Assembly: GCA_021739765.1 (NCBI GenBank)
Contig: JAIPBD010000002.1
Location: 186,001-250,000, forward strand
DNA: 64,000 nucleotides
DNA from: Melioribacteraceae bacterium
GTDB taxonomy: Bacteria > Bacteroidota > Ignavibacteria > Ignavibacteriales > Melioribacteraceae
Direction: 5' to 3'
The translations under genes and the position numbers were made by a program. The notes under the pieces were generated by a model. The model saw nothing but the letters and a program-made list of their open reading frames with translations, ran no database searches and was not told the origin of the DNA. Positions 50,975 to 60,502 of this stretch are shown here, one piece after another. Within the stretch, counting starts at the first letter, position 1. Each line of letters opens with the position of its first letter.

Positions 50975-53386
50975 TTGAACACATTAACAGAAAATACAAC
51001 CAAAACGATTTGCTATCATTGCGGTGATGAATGCCGTGATGAAGATATTCAGATCAATGAAAAACATTTCTGCTGTAACGGATGCAAAACAGTTTATGAA
51101 ATTTTGGATGGGAACGACCTCTGCGAATATTATAATCTGGACGAACAACCCGGGATTTCACAAAAGAAAGAGATAGTCCGCAATTACGATTTCCTCGAGG
51201 ATTCCGATCTGATTAACAAATTAATTGATTTTACCGATGGGAAAGTTTCAACGGTAAAATTTTATATTCCCCAAATGCACTGCGCTTCATGTATCTGGGT
51301 TTTGGAGAATCTCAACAGATTAAATTCCGGAGTGCTCACATCCCAAGTTAATTTTGTAAAAAAAACCGTCTCCATAAAATTTGATTCCACAAATACAACG
51401 ATTAAAGAATTGGTAATTCTTTTAGATGCAATCGGGTATGAGCCCGCTCTTAATCTGGAAGAAAAAAATGAAGATAAAAACACACTCGAAAATAAAAAAC
51501 TCTATTACAGAATTGGAGTTGCTGGATTCGCATTCGGTAACATTATGCTGCTCAGTTTTCCGGAGTATTTATCAATTGAGGGTGTTGAGGTGTTTTCCCT
51601 GAAGCAAATTTTTGGTTATTTGAGTTTACTGCTCGCTCTTCCTGTGTTTTTCTACAGTGCTTCACAATATTTTGAATCAGCTTATAAAGGATTAAAAAGC
51701 AAAATTGTTAATATCGATGTTCCCATCGCGATTGGTGTTTTTGTACTCTTTACAAGAAGTTCGATTGAAATAATTTTCAATTTAGGATCAGGTTATTTTG
51801 ATTCACTCGCGGGACTGATTTTCTTTTTGCTGATCGGGAAAGTGTTTCAAAACAAAACTTACGAAACGCTAAATTTTGAACGCAATTACAAGTCTTACTT
51901 CCCTATCGCTGTAACAATTAAGAAAGCAGATCAGGAGACGACAATTCCGGTTTCAAAATTAAATAAGGGAAATCGGATCATGCTAAAGAATAATGAATTG
52001 GTTCCTGCAGATTCGGTTTTAATCAGCAATGAAACAAATATTGATTATAGTTTCGTAACGGGAGAATCAGAAGCTGTCCACAAAGTAAACGGCGATCTTA
52101 TTTATGCAGGCGGGCGGCAGATAGGCAAAATTGCCGAAGTGGAAGTAATTAAGGAAGTTGACCAAAGTTATTTAACCCAATTATGGAATAACAAAATATT
52201 CAGCAAAGGAAGGGAAAGTAAGGTAGTTTCGTTGGCTAACGGCATAAGCAAATATTTCACAATTGTTGTGCTGTTAATTGCCGTTTTATCATCAATTTAT
52301 TGGTCTTTTTATGATCTGCATACATCTTTTAATGTATTCACCGCCGTTTTGATTGTTGCTTGTCCATGCGCTCTGGCTTTATCAACACCATTCACTCTTG
52401 GAAATACGTTAAGAATATTTGGCAGAAATAAATTCTATTTAAAAAGCACCGAAGTGATAGAAGATTTAGGTAATATAAACAGCATTGTTTTTGATAAAAC
52501 CGGTACTATTACACAAACGGGACAATCGAAAATTGAATTTATTGGCGATTCCTTAAACGAAATTGAGATGGCCCTTGTCGGATCGGCAGTCAAAAATTCT
52601 TCCCATCCGCTCAGTCGAATTATCGATAATTTTTTAAATGTTTCATCCGTAAAATCATTGGATTATTACAATGAAATACCCGGAAGCGGAATTGAGGCAA
52701 AAATTGGCGAAGATACGATTCAATTAGGTTCGCCGAAATTTTTACAATTGGCTAAAAATAATTCAAATTCTTTGACAAATACTCATGTTTTTTTAAAAGT
52801 AAATAATATCTTAAAAGGCTATTTTTCGATTACAAATCAGTACAGAAAGGGCTTGAATAATACGATTCAAAAATTGGCTATTGATTACTCGCTTGGAGTA
52901 ATTAGCGGTGATAATTCGCGTGAGCGTGAAAATCTCTTAAGAATATTTCCGCCCTCTTCTGAAATGAAATTCGAACAATCTCCTCAAGAAAAATTAAGTT
53001 ATATACAACATTTACAGTCGTTTGGTAAAAAAGTGTTGATGATAGGTGATGGATTAAATGATGCCGGAGCTTTAAAACAAAGCGATGTCGGAATAACAAT
53101 CACGGAGGATATAAATAACTTTTCCCCGGCTTGTGACGCGATGCTTGATTCATCTAAATTCGAGTTGTTAAAAACATTTTTACAATTTTCTTCAACGAGT
53201 AAAAAAATTATAATTGCCAGTTTTATTATTTCTTTTATATATAATGCCGGAGGATTGTTTTTTGCGGTTCAAGGTTTGCTTTCGCCGATAATCGCCGCGA
53301 TTTTGATGCCGTTAAGTTCAATTTCTGTCGTGATTTTTACAACGCTTACCACAAACTTTTTCGCTAAATCGAAAGGGCTTCTATAA
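50975..53386 (+). CDS. ccoI: Copper-translocating P1B-type ATPase of the CcoI/FixI type
   Basis: An 803-aa inner-membrane pump that loads copper into cbb3 oxidase. The N-terminus has a Cys-rich metal-binding domain (CYHCGDEC...HFCCNGCK), then an HMA domain with MHCASC. The membrane motif CPC lies near residue 463, the phosphorylation motif DKTGT near 506, SSHPL (HP locus) and the hinge GDGLNDAGAL near the end. The start is TTG with GAAGG three bases upstream, which is short spacing. It is followed by ccoS through a TAATG junction. Confidence 0.92.
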   Translation: MNTLTENTTKTICYHCGDECRDEDIQINEKHFCCNGCKTVYEILDGNDLCEYYNLDEQPGISQKKEIVRNYDFLEDSDLINKLIDFTDGKVSTVKFYIPQMHCASCIWVLENLNRLNSGVLTSQVNFVKKTVSIKFDSTNTTIKELVILLDAIGYEPALNLEEKNEDKNTLENKKLYYRIGVAGFAFGNIMLLSFPEYLSIEGVEVFSLKQIFGYLSLLLALPVFFYSASQYFESAYKGLKSKIVNIDVPIAIGVFVLFTRSSIEIIFNLGSGYFDSLAGLIFFLLIGKVFQNKTYETLNFERNYKSYFPIAVTIKKADQETTIPVSKLNKGNRIMLKNNELVPADSVLISNETNIDYSFVTGESEAVHKVNGDLIYAGGRQIGKIAEVEVIKEVDQSYLTQLWNNKIFSKGRESKVVSLANGISKYFTIVVLLIAVLSSIYWSFYDLHTSFNVFTAVLIVACPCALALSTPFTLGNTLRIFGRNKFYLKSTEVIEDLGNINSIVFDKTGTITQTGQSKIEFIGDSLNEIEMALVGSAVKNSSHPLSRIIDNFLNVSSVKSLDYYNEIPGSGIEAKIGEDTIQLGSPKFLQLAKNNSNSLTNTHVFLKVNNILKGYFSITNQYRKGLNNTIQKLAIDYSLGVISGDNSRERENLLRIFPPSSEMKFEQSPQEKLSYIQHLQSFGKKVLMIGDGLNDAGALKQSDVGITITEDINNFSPACDAMLDSSKFELLKTFLQFSSTSKKIIIASFIISFIYNAGGLFFAVQGLLSPIIAAILMPLSSISVVIFTTLTTNFFAKSKGLL

Positions 53387-53574
53387 TGGAAGTAATGATA
53401 GTTTTGCTTGCCGCAAGTATTCTTGTAGCATTGATTTTTCTCGGTGCTTACATTTGGGCCGTTAAATCGGGACAATATGATGACAGATACACACCTTCAA
53501 TCAGAATGCTTTTCGATGATAAAAACAATAAAAAAATTGATAATATTTCAAAAAATGTAGACACAAAAAGCTAG
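53386..53574 (+). CDS. ccoS: cbb3-type cytochrome oxidase assembly protein CcoS
   Basis: A 62-aa single-helix membrane protein. The family pattern is clear: a hydrophobic helix (LLAASILVALIFLGAYIWAV), then the KSGQYDD motif and a short charged tail. CcoS is needed to insert heme and copper into CcoN. It overlaps the ccoI stop (TAATG) and precedes ccoNO by 28 bases. Confidence 0.92.
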   Translation: MEVMIVLLAASILVALIFLGAYIWAVKSGQYDDRYTPSIRMLFDDKNNKKIDNISKNVDTKS

Positions 53575-53602
53575 TTATGGATTAACCAATAGGAGCTGTT
53601 CA

Positions 53603-55741
53603 ATGAATCTTGAAAAATTCAGTTATGATAATAAAATAGTGCGAGATTTCTCAATCGCCACTCTTCTGTGGGGCGGTGTTGGTATGCTGGTTGGGCTGAT
53701 AATTGCGATCCAAATGTATCTCCCGGAATTGAATTTTGGATTTCAATACACCACTTTCGGAAGACTTCGCCCGTTACACACAAATGCGGTTATTTTTGCG
53801 TTTATCGGTAATGCGATTTTTGCGGGAATTTATTATTCGTTGCAAAGATTGTGTAAAGCGAGAATGTATAGTGATTTATTGAGCAAAATCCATTTTTGGG
53901 GTTGGCAGTCAATTATAGTTGCGGCAGCTGTTACTCTGCTTGCCGGTATCACAACATCAAAAGAATATGCCGAATTAGAATGGCCGATCGATATTATGAT
54001 CGCCGTTGTTTGGTTGACTTTCGGTTTTAATATGATGGGAACCGTAATCAAAAGACGCGAAAAACATATGTACGTCGCTATTTGGTTCTACATCGCAACG
54101 TTTATTACCGTTACTGTTTTGCACGTTGTTAATTCGATCGAAATTCCGGTTAGCTTTTTGAAAAGTTACCCTGTTTACGCCGGTGTTCAAGACGCGCTTG
54201 TTCAGTGGTGGTATGGCCACAACGCCGTTGCGTTTTTCTTAACAACTCCTTTTCTGGGATTGATGTATTACTATTTACCAAAAGCAGCAAATCGTCCGGT
54301 TTATTCATACAAACTATCTATCCTTCACTTTTGGTCATTAATATTTTTATATATCTGGGCAGGTCCTCATCATTTGCTTTATTCCGCGCTTCCCGACTGG
54401 GCACAATCCCTGGGAACCGTATTCTCAATTATGCTTATCGCTCCTTCTTGGGGTGGAATGTTAAACGGACTTTTAACACTTCGCGGAGCTTGGGATAGAG
54501 TTCGTGATAACCCAATTTTGAAATTTATGGTTGTCGCGGTAACTGCTTACGGAATGTCAACTTTCGAAGGACCAATGTTATCGCTAAAAAGCTTCAACGC
54601 GTTAACTCATTTTACCGATTGGATTGTGGGTCATGTTCACATCGGTGCTCTCGGATGGAACGGATTTATGACATTTGGAATGTTGTATTGGCTTGTGCCG
54701 AGACTTTTCAGAACCGAGCTTTATTCCAAAAAAATGGCGAACGCTCACTTCTGGTTGGGTTCACTCGGAATTGTGCTTTACGCGGTTCCGTTATATTGGG
54801 CTGGATTAACTCAATCTTTGATGTGGAAACAATTCACTCCTCTTGGAATTCTTCAATATCCTAACTTTTTGGAAACAGTACTTCAGATTGTTCCAATGTA
54901 TATCATCCGTTCAATCGGTGGTTTATTCTATCTTAGTGGATTTGTATTAATCGTTATTAATTTGCTTAAAACAGCTAAACAAGGTTCGCTGCTTGCGAAT
55001 GAAGAAGCCGAAGCGGCTCCGATAAAAATCGAAAAAGAAAAAATAAAAAGAGGAAGCGCACACCGTTGGTTGGAAAAACGACCGGTTCAGTTTTTACTCC
55101 TTTCTACAATCGCGATTTTGATTGGTGGTATTGTTGAGATGATTCCAACATTTCTGGTAAAATCAAATATTCCGACAATCGCGAGTGTGAAACCCTATTC
55201 TCCTCTGGAATTGCAAGGCCGCGATCTTTACATCCGTGAAGGCTGTAATAATTGTCATTCGCAATTAGTTCGTCCTTTCCGTTCAGAAACCGAACGATAT
55301 GGAGAATATTCGAAAGCCGGTGAATACGTTTACGATCATCCGTTCTTATGGGGTTCGAAAAGAACAGGGCCCGATCTGCATCGAGTCGGAGGAAAATATT
55401 CAAACCTCTGGCATTATCTGCACATGGAAGATCCTCGATCAATGTCGCCCGGATCTTTGATGCCTCCTTATCCGTGGCTTCTTGAACAAAACTTGGATAT
55501 GGAATCAACTCCGGCAAAAATTTCAGCTCTTCGGATGGTCGGCGTTCCGTACGAAGAAGGTTATGAAGAATTCGCAAACGATGATTTAATGAAACAAGCC
55601 CAGCTTATTTCAGAAGATTTGTTGAACAGCGGCGCGGTTGTTGAACCGGATAAAGAGATTGTAGCTTTAATCGCTTATTTGCAGAGACTGGGGACAGATA
55701 TTAAAGCGCAGCCAAAAACTGAATCAGCCGGAGGAATGTAA
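53603..55741 (+). CDS. ccoNO: Fused cbb3 cytochrome oxidase subunits I and II (CcoN-CcoO)
   Basis: A 712-aa fusion. Residues 1-470 are CcoN, the heme-copper catalytic subunit with about 12 helices: RPLHTNAVIFAFIGN, WWYGHNAVAFFLTTP and GPHHLLYSALPDW carry the metal histidines. A basic linker (KIEKEKIKRG) near 480 leads to CcoO, which begins with one helix and carries the heme c site CNNCH at Cys548-His552 (GCNNCHSQLVRPF). CcoO ends with the expected YLQRLGTDI. Separate genes are usual in proteobacteria; fusion is found in Bacteroidota. GGAG precedes the ATG. Confidence 0.95.
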   Translation: MNLEKFSYDNKIVRDFSIATLLWGGVGMLVGLIIAIQMYLPELNFGFQYTTFGRLRPLHTNAVIFAFIGNAIFAGIYYSLQRLCKARMYSDLLSKIHFWGWQSIIVAAAVTLLAGITTSKEYAELEWPIDIMIAVVWLTFGFNMMGTVIKRREKHMYVAIWFYIATFITVTVLHVVNSIEIPVSFLKSYPVYAGVQDALVQWWYGHNAVAFFLTTPFLGLMYYYLPKAANRPVYSYKLSILHFWSLIFLYIWAGPHHLLYSALPDWAQSLGTVFSIMLIAPSWGGMLNGLLTLRGAWDRVRDNPILKFMVVAVTAYGMSTFEGPMLSLKSFNALTHFTDWIVGHVHIGALGWNGFMTFGMLYWLVPRLFRTELYSKKMANAHFWLGSLGIVLYAVPLYWAGLTQSLMWKQFTPLGILQYPNFLETVLQIVPMYIIRSIGGLFYLSGFVLIVINLLKTAKQGSLLANEEAEAAPIKIEKEKIKRGSAHRWLEKRPVQFLLLSTIAILIGGIVEMIPTFLVKSNIPTIASVKPYSPLELQGRDLYIREGCNNCHSQLVRPFRSETERYGEYSKAGEYVYDHPFLWGSKRTGPDLHRVGGKYSNLWHYLHMEDPRSMSPGSLMPPYPWLLEQNLDMESTPAKISALRMVGVPYEEGYEEFANDDLMKQAQLISEDLLNSGAVVEPDKEIVALIAYLQRLGTDIKAQPKTESAGGM

Positions 55742-55743
55742 AG

Positions 55744-55944
55744 ATGTTTTCAAATTACCTTAGTTCTATTGATGGTGTTTCCGGATATGCGATCTTCACG
55801 TTAATATTATTCTTCAGCATAATGCTATTTTCGATTTTGTGGGTAGTTAAATTGGATAAAAGCTACGTAAACAAAATGAGCAATTTACCATTGGAAGATG
55901 AGAATGAAATCGACATTGAAAAACAAATTAAAAATGAGAATTAA
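55744..55944 (+). CDS. ccoQ: CcoQ-like small subunit of cbb3 oxidase
   Basis: A 66-aa protein with one helix (GYAIFTLILFFSIMLFSILWVV) and an acidic tail. Length, position between ccoNO and ccoP and the one-helix topology fit CcoQ/FixQ. It starts 2 bases after the ccoNO stop and overlaps the earlier possible starts of ccoP. Sequence identity in this family is low, so the name rests on context. Confidence 0.78.
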   Translation: MFSNYLSSIDGVSGYAIFTLILFFSIMLFSILWVVKLDKSYVNKMSNLPLEDENEIDIEKQIKNEN

Positions 55945-55945
55945 C

Positions 55946-56794
55946 ATGAAAAATAAAATAAATATTCAACTTCTGTTATTCGTTTTTCTTTCACTAATAT
56001 TTAATTCAACGGCACGAGCAGAGGGCGGACCGGATTTGGAAGTCGTAGTTAAGTACAGCCTCGGATTTACGGTTTTACTAATTCTACTTTTGGTTTGGCT
56101 CGTAGTGGTTTATTCCGAAAGAAATGACTTTTCGGGTGAAGAATTTTGGGCACCTTTTAAAAAAGTAAAATATTATCTGACGTTAACCACTCCTCCCGAA
56201 AAAGAAAAAGATCTATTGATGGATCATGAATACGATGGAATCAGAGAGCTTGATAGCAGAATTCCACCATGGTTTCATGGTTTACTTTGGTTTACTGTTA
56301 TTTTCAGTATTGTTTATATGATTCAATATCACGTAATCGGTTCGGGTAATGTTCAGGAAGAAGAATATTTGGCGGAGATCAGTTTTGCCAAAGCTGAGAG
56401 ACAAATTCTAATCAAAACCGGCGCTTTTTTGAATGAAGAAACCGTCACCTTTACTGATGATGTTGGTGCTTTGGAAAATGGGAAACAGATATATCTCAAA
56501 AATTGCGCTTCGTGCCATGCCAACGATGGCGGCGGATTAGTCGGTCCAAACTTCACAGATAAGTATTGGATTCACGGTGGAAGCATCAAAAACTTGTTTA
56601 CTACAATTAAATATGGTGTGCCGCAAAAAGGGATGATCAGCTGGTCAAATCAACTTGATCCAATTCAGATGAGAGATGTAGCAAGTTATATTCTAACTTT
56701 ACAAGGAACTGAACCTGCTAATCCAAAAGCGCCTGAAGGTACTCTTTATATACCCGAAACGGAAAAAGAACAAAAAACTGATTCAGAAACTTAG
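55946..56794 (+). CDS. ccoP: Cytochrome c subunit III of cbb3 oxidase (CcoP), monoheme
   Basis: A 282-aa membrane-anchored cytochrome. It has a signal-like N-terminal helix, a second helix (SLGFTVLLILLLVWLVVVY) and, after the family motif DHEYDGIRELDSRIPPWF, a third helix. The periplasmic part has one heme site, CASCH (Cys187-His191), with GPNFTDKYWIHGG following. Typical proteobacterial CcoP has two heme sites; only one is visible. The ATG at 55946 is used, one base after ccoQ; starts inside ccoQ are possible. Confidence 0.92.
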   Translation: MKNKINIQLLLFVFLSLIFNSTARAEGGPDLEVVVKYSLGFTVLLILLLVWLVVVYSERNDFSGEEFWAPFKKVKYYLTLTTPPEKEKDLLMDHEYDGIRELDSRIPPWFHGLLWFTVIFSIVYMIQYHVIGSGNVQEEEYLAEISFAKAERQILIKTGAFLNEETVTFTDDVGALENGKQIYLKNCASCHANDGGGLVGPNFTDKYWIHGGSIKNLFTTIKYGVPQKGMISWSNQLDPIQMRDVASYILTLQGTEPANPKAPEGTLYIPETEKEQKTDSET

Positions 56795-56811
56795 CGTATT
56801 GATTAAATATT

Positions 56812-58230
56812 ATGTCTGAAAATTTTGATAATGATGGATCATTTAGGGATTCGTTATCGACCGTTACCGAAGACGGGAAGAGAGTTTGGGTTTATCCCAA
56901 AAAACCTTCCGGTAGATTTTATTCTGCCAGAAAAATTTTAAGTTACTTTTTACTCGCCTTTTTATTTTTAGCTCCGCTTATTAAAATTGACGGAAGACCA
57001 TTAATGTTGTTAAATATTCTGGAAAGAAAATTTATCATTTTTGGTATTCCGTTCGGACCGCATGATTTCCACCTCTTCGTTTTAGCAATGATCGCTACGA
57101 TTGTAGGTATTTTCCTATTTACAGTAGTTTACGGAAGAATTTTTTGCGGTTGGATTTGCCCCCAAACTATCTTTATGGAATTATTATTCCGGAGAATCGA
57201 ATACTTTATTGAAGGAGATGCTAATAAACAAAGGGCTTTAAACAAAGCGCCGTGGAACGGATCAAAATACTTCAAAAAAATAAGTAAACATGTAATTTTC
57301 TTCGGTATCTCGTTTTTAATCGCAAATACATTCCTCGCTTGGATAATAGGCATTGATGAATTAATTACTATTGTTACCGCACCGCCATCGCAGCATCTCG
57401 GCGGACTTTTTGCAATTACAGTTTTTTCCTTTGCGTTCTATTTCGTTTTTTCATCCTTTCGTGAACAAGTCTGCACACTTATTTGTCCTTATGGAAGATT
57501 GCAAGGTGTAATGCTCGATCAAAATTCTATTGTTATAGCTTATGATTATGAAAGAGGCGAACCGAGAGGAAAGTTAAAACGCGGCGAGGCGCGAACCGAA
57601 AATGGCGATTGTATTGATTGTCATCTGTGCGTTGATGTCTGTCCGACAGGAATCGACATCAGAAACGGAACACAACTCGAATGCATAAATTGCACCGCTT
57701 GTATTGATGCTTGTGATGCCGTTATGGATAAAATTGATAAACCGCGCGGACTTATCAGATATGCTTCCAAAAATGAGATCGAAACTAAAATCAGAAAGAT
57801 ATTTACTCCCCGTGCAATCAGTTATACATTTATTCTATTTCTATTGATTGGAATTTTTTCATTTCTATTTGCCACAAGGTCTGATATTGAATTACGGATT
57901 TTCAGAACTCCTGGCGTTTTGTATCAGGAACAACCTGATGATAAAATCAGCAATTTGTACGATGTTGAAATAACCAATAAAACATTCGATAACTTCTCAG
58001 CGGAGTTGAAATTAACAAATATTGCCGGTGAAATTAAACTTATAGGCACAGATCTAAAAGTTGCTCCGCATGGTGAAGCCGATGGGAAATTTATGATTGT
58101 ATTGGATAAACACGAAATAAATAAATTGCTCACACCAATTAACATTGAAGTAAAAGCGAACGGGAAGGTTATCGAAATTATAAAAACCACCTTCCTCGGG
58201 AAATTTGATAGAAAGGAAACACAAAAATGA
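56812..58230 (+). CDS. ccoG: cbb3 oxidase maturation protein CcoG
   Basis: A 472-aa membrane protein with about five helices and two 4Fe-4S clusters. The cluster ligands are in CIDCHLCVDVCPTGID and CINCTACIDACD, with a preceding CTLICPYGRLQ motif. CcoG reduces Cu(II) for delivery to CcoN. The C-terminal part is an Ig-like periplasmic domain (DVEITNKTFDNFSAEL...). The ATG has no clear ribosome site. It overlaps ccoH by 4 bases (ATGA). Confidence 0.93.
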   Translation: MSENFDNDGSFRDSLSTVTEDGKRVWVYPKKPSGRFYSARKILSYFLLAFLFLAPLIKIDGRPLMLLNILERKFIIFGIPFGPHDFHLFVLAMIATIVGIFLFTVVYGRIFCGWICPQTIFMELLFRRIEYFIEGDANKQRALNKAPWNGSKYFKKISKHVIFFGISFLIANTFLAWIIGIDELITIVTAPPSQHLGGLFAITVFSFAFYFVFSSFREQVCTLICPYGRLQGVMLDQNSIVIAYDYERGEPRGKLKRGEARTENGDCIDCHLCVDVCPTGIDIRNGTQLECINCTACIDACDAVMDKIDKPRGLIRYASKNEIETKIRKIFTPRAISYTFILFLLIGIFSFLFATRSDIELRIFRTPGVLYQEQPDDKISNLYDVEITNKTFDNFSAELKLTNIAGEIKLIGTDLKVAPHGEADGKFMIVLDKHEINKLLTPINIEVKANGKVIEIIKTTFLGKFDRKETQK

Positions 58231-58667
58231 AATTGAATTGGGGAACCGGTATCGCGATAATTTGCACACTTTTCGTATTGTTTCTTGTTGTGCTCGTCGG
58301 ATGGACCTTCACGGAGGATGTAAATTTAGTTGCTGATAATTATTATGAAAAAGAAATCGCTTATCAATCCGAAATCGACAAAATTCAAAATGCGCTTGAT
58401 TTGCCCGAACAACCAACCATCAATATTGTCGGTGAAATGATTGAAATCCGTTTTCCGATAATACTCGAATCAACCGATTTTAGCGGTAATATTCATCTTT
58501 ATCGGCCATCAGATAACAAAAATGATATATTGGTTCCGATTAGTTTAGTCGAACAAAAACAATTTATACCAACTGCCGCATTGATTGATGGCTTGTGGGA
58601 ATTAAAATTGGAATGGAAGTCTAACGCTGTGGCTTATCAACAAACGAAAAGATTATTTATTCAATGA
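58227..58667 (+). CDS. ccoH: FixH/CcoH-like oxidase maturation protein
   Basis: A 146-aa protein: one N-terminal helix (GIAIICTLFVLFLVVLVGWTF), then the FixH motif DNYYEKEIAYQSEIDK and an Ig-like periplasmic domain. FixH/CcoH stabilises the assembling cbb3 complex. It overlaps ccoG by 4 bases upstream and the TauE/SafE gene by 4 bases downstream, so the genes are translationally coupled. Confidence 0.88.
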   Translation: MKLNWGTGIAIICTLFVLFLVVLVGWTFTEDVNLVADNYYEKEIAYQSEIDKIQNALDLPEQPTINIVGEMIEIRFPIILESTDFSGNIHLYRPSDNKNDILVPISLVEQKQFIPTAALIDGLWELKLEWKSNAVAYQQTKRLFIQ

Positions 58668-59374
58668 TTGAAATTTGGGCAGGATTCTTAATTGGTTTTT
58701 TCGGCAGTTTACACTGCATCGGAATGTGCGGACCGATAGCTCTTGCGCTTCCCTCCTCATCAAACAATCAACTCCGCTTAATTCTTGAACGAACACTTTA
58801 TAATTTAGGAAGAATAATAACGTATTCGTTTTTCGGATTTCTATTCGGTTTTTTTGGGAAACACATTGTACTCTTCGGCTTTCAGCAGAATTTATCCATC
58901 ACTCTCGGGATATTGATTCTTGTTGGTCTCTTTACTCCCCGATCTCTAAAAAATAGGTTTCTCAACTTAGGCCCGATAAAATTATTTAATGATAATTTGA
59001 AATTATTATTCGGAAAAATGATGAGGAGTAATTCTTCGAAATCATTCCTGGCAATTGGAATATTGAACGGTTTCTTACCTTGTGGACTGGTTTATGTCGG
59101 AATCGCGGGTTCGATGAATACCGGTGATCCTATTCAAGGCGCTTTATTTATGGCGGCTTTCGGGTTCGGAACTTTCCCGATGATGTTTGCCGCATCAATG
59201 CTCGGTAAATTTGTAAATATGGAAATTAAAAGAAAAATTAATCGTTTGATTCCAACCTTCGCAGCAATTCTTGCCGTACTTTTTATTCTTCGCGGACTTA
59301 ATCTCGGCATCCCATATATCAGCCCGAAGTTTGAGAGCAAACCAGTAGAAGAACAAATGTTAAATTGTCACTAA
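58664..59374 (+). CDS. Sulfite exporter TauE/SafE-family membrane protein of the cbb3 cluster
   Basis: A 236-aa protein with about six helices. It opens with GFFGSLHCIGMCGPIALALP, the DsbD-like core pattern with a paired cysteine motif (CIGMCG), and contains FLPCGLVYVGIAG in the middle. This subtype (UreH/TauE-like) regularly ends cco clusters and has been linked to copper or thiol handling in oxidase assembly. The last codons end in LNCH. It closes an eight-gene operon that starts at ccoI. Confidence 0.85.
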   Translation: MIEIWAGFLIGFFGSLHCIGMCGPIALALPSSSNNQLRLILERTLYNLGRIITYSFFGFLFGFFGKHIVLFGFQQNLSITLGILILVGLFTPRSLKNRFLNLGPIKLFNDNLKLLFGKMMRSNSSKSFLAIGILNGFLPCGLVYVGIAGSMNTGDPIQGALFMAAFGFGTFPMMFAASMLGKFVNMEIKRKINRLIPTFAAILAVLFILRGLNLGIPYISPKFESKPVEEQMLNCH

Positions 59375-59489
59375 TTGACGGATCTGAACAAATTAATCAA
59401 GTTATTGATTCCACGGTTACCACAGCTGTCAAGGCCTTAGAAATCTTTTTAGAACTTGATGCCTTGACAACATTACAACACTAATAACA

Positions 59490-59634
59490 CCAGCCACAAT
59501 TTTAGAAACCAATATTTATTATTTCGCAATAATCACCGAGAGTTTCAAGGAAATCAAAAAAAATGGTTCTCTTCGTTAATAAATTAAAAAGAAAACCCGC
59601 TTAATGAGGGTAGTTTATAACGGCTACTCTCACG
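59490..59634 (+). pseudogene. Relic of a T9SS gene 3' end with its decayed terminator
   Basis: The frame at 59511-59579 reads NIYYFAIITESFKEIKKNGSLR and a TAA stop. This aligns along its whole length with the C-terminal end GIYYYEMRTEDFREIKKMVLLR of the SBBP-type protein at 48710. The terminator also matches: CCGCTTAATGAGGGT occurs at both loci, with the second arm altered here. Base identity continues upstream for about 20 bases. There is no start codon or domain for this frame, so it is a leftover of a deleted or recombined gene. The rest of the 59375-59851 gap contains an inverted repeat (TGTCAAGGC at 59427, GCCTTGACA at 59461) and a short GGATTA-type tandem at 59731-59757. Confidence 0.75.
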
Positions 59635-59786
59635 CAATCATTTCAGAAACAGACAATTACTCAACAAATTGAATCATATACTAAATTTTGACTTCAAAAT
59701 CTAAACTTCCAATTATAAACACTTTAGATCAGGATTAGGATTAAGATTAGGATAAAGATTTTTAGGACAAATCCGGGGTAAAAATA

Positions 59787-59827
59787 AAAAGCCCATCCGC
59801 CTTACCTAGAAAAACGAATGGACTTTT
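59787..59827 (-). terminator. Terminator of the TorF-like porin gene
   Basis: On the minus strand, AAAAGTCCATTCG pairs with CGGATGGGCTTTTT (two G-U or mismatch positions), followed by a T-run. It directly follows the stop of the gene at 59852. Confidence 0.75.
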
Positions 59828-59851
59828 ATTGGGAGGTGCACAAAATTTATG

Positions 59852-60502
59852 TTAGAGGGAAATTCCAACAACAATAAAGAACTGTTCGCTGTCAGGATTC
59901 AATATTACAGCGCCTGAGACAGGCAAGGAAAACGATTCTGAAATTTTCACTTCTTTTGAAGTACTGATTCCGACATTCACTAATTGAAACTCGGTATCGC
60001 TTGAATGCCATCCGTCACCAGCACCAACGAACAAACTAAAAGTTTCAAATGCGTATCCTAATTCAAAGTATTTATCTCCGCCGACCGTACCTGCTCCCGG
60101 AGCTTCATTTACAATATAATTTGCCGCAATGCTGAAACCATCAACTTCATATCCGAGGTTTAACTCAATGCCATGCGAACCGGTTGTATCCGATACATCA
60201 AAAAATGCTGTTCCGGGATAGTAGTAATCATAAACACCGAGTGTTAATCCGCCGGTTGTATAACTTGCGTAGAGATCCATTTCTTGGTAGTCACTTGCGT
60301 AAGTAACTGATCCCCAAGCACCGACCGAGAAACCGCCGTTGGAATAATCAACATAAGGTTGTATTGCAGGACCGCTTCCGAATTTGACACCACGAAATAC
60401 ATAAGAACTGTATATGTCAGTTCCAACAGAAAATTGAGCGCTTGTTTCAACAAACGCGAAAAGTACAAATGCTGCTACGAATAGGGTTTTGAGTTTTTTC
60501 AT
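59852..60502 (-). CDS. TorF-family putative porin
   Basis: A 216-aa outer-membrane protein. A signal peptide ends near residue 22 (FVETSAQ). The mature part starts SVGTDIYSSYVFRGVKFGSGPAIQPYVDY, the opening of TorF/Gcw_chp porins (PF09694), with alternating beta strands throughout and an aromatic/hydrophobic end (FFIVVGISL). The GGGAG site supports the start. The leader of 286 bases contains several TTAGT/ACTAA boxes (60600-60640) that may be an operator. Family members are thought to form small channels; the solute is unknown. Confidence 0.87.
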   Translation of the reverse strand: MKKLKTLFVAAFVLFAFVETSAQFSVGTDIYSSYVFRGVKFGSGPAIQPYVDYSNGGFSVGAWGSVTYASDYQEMDLYASYTTGGLTLGVYDYYYPGTAFFDVSDTTGSHGIELNLGYEVDGFSIAANYIVNEAPGAGTVGGDKYFELGYAFETFSLFVGAGDGWHSSDTEFQLVNVGISTSKEVKISESFSLPVSGAVILNPDSEQFFIVVGISL

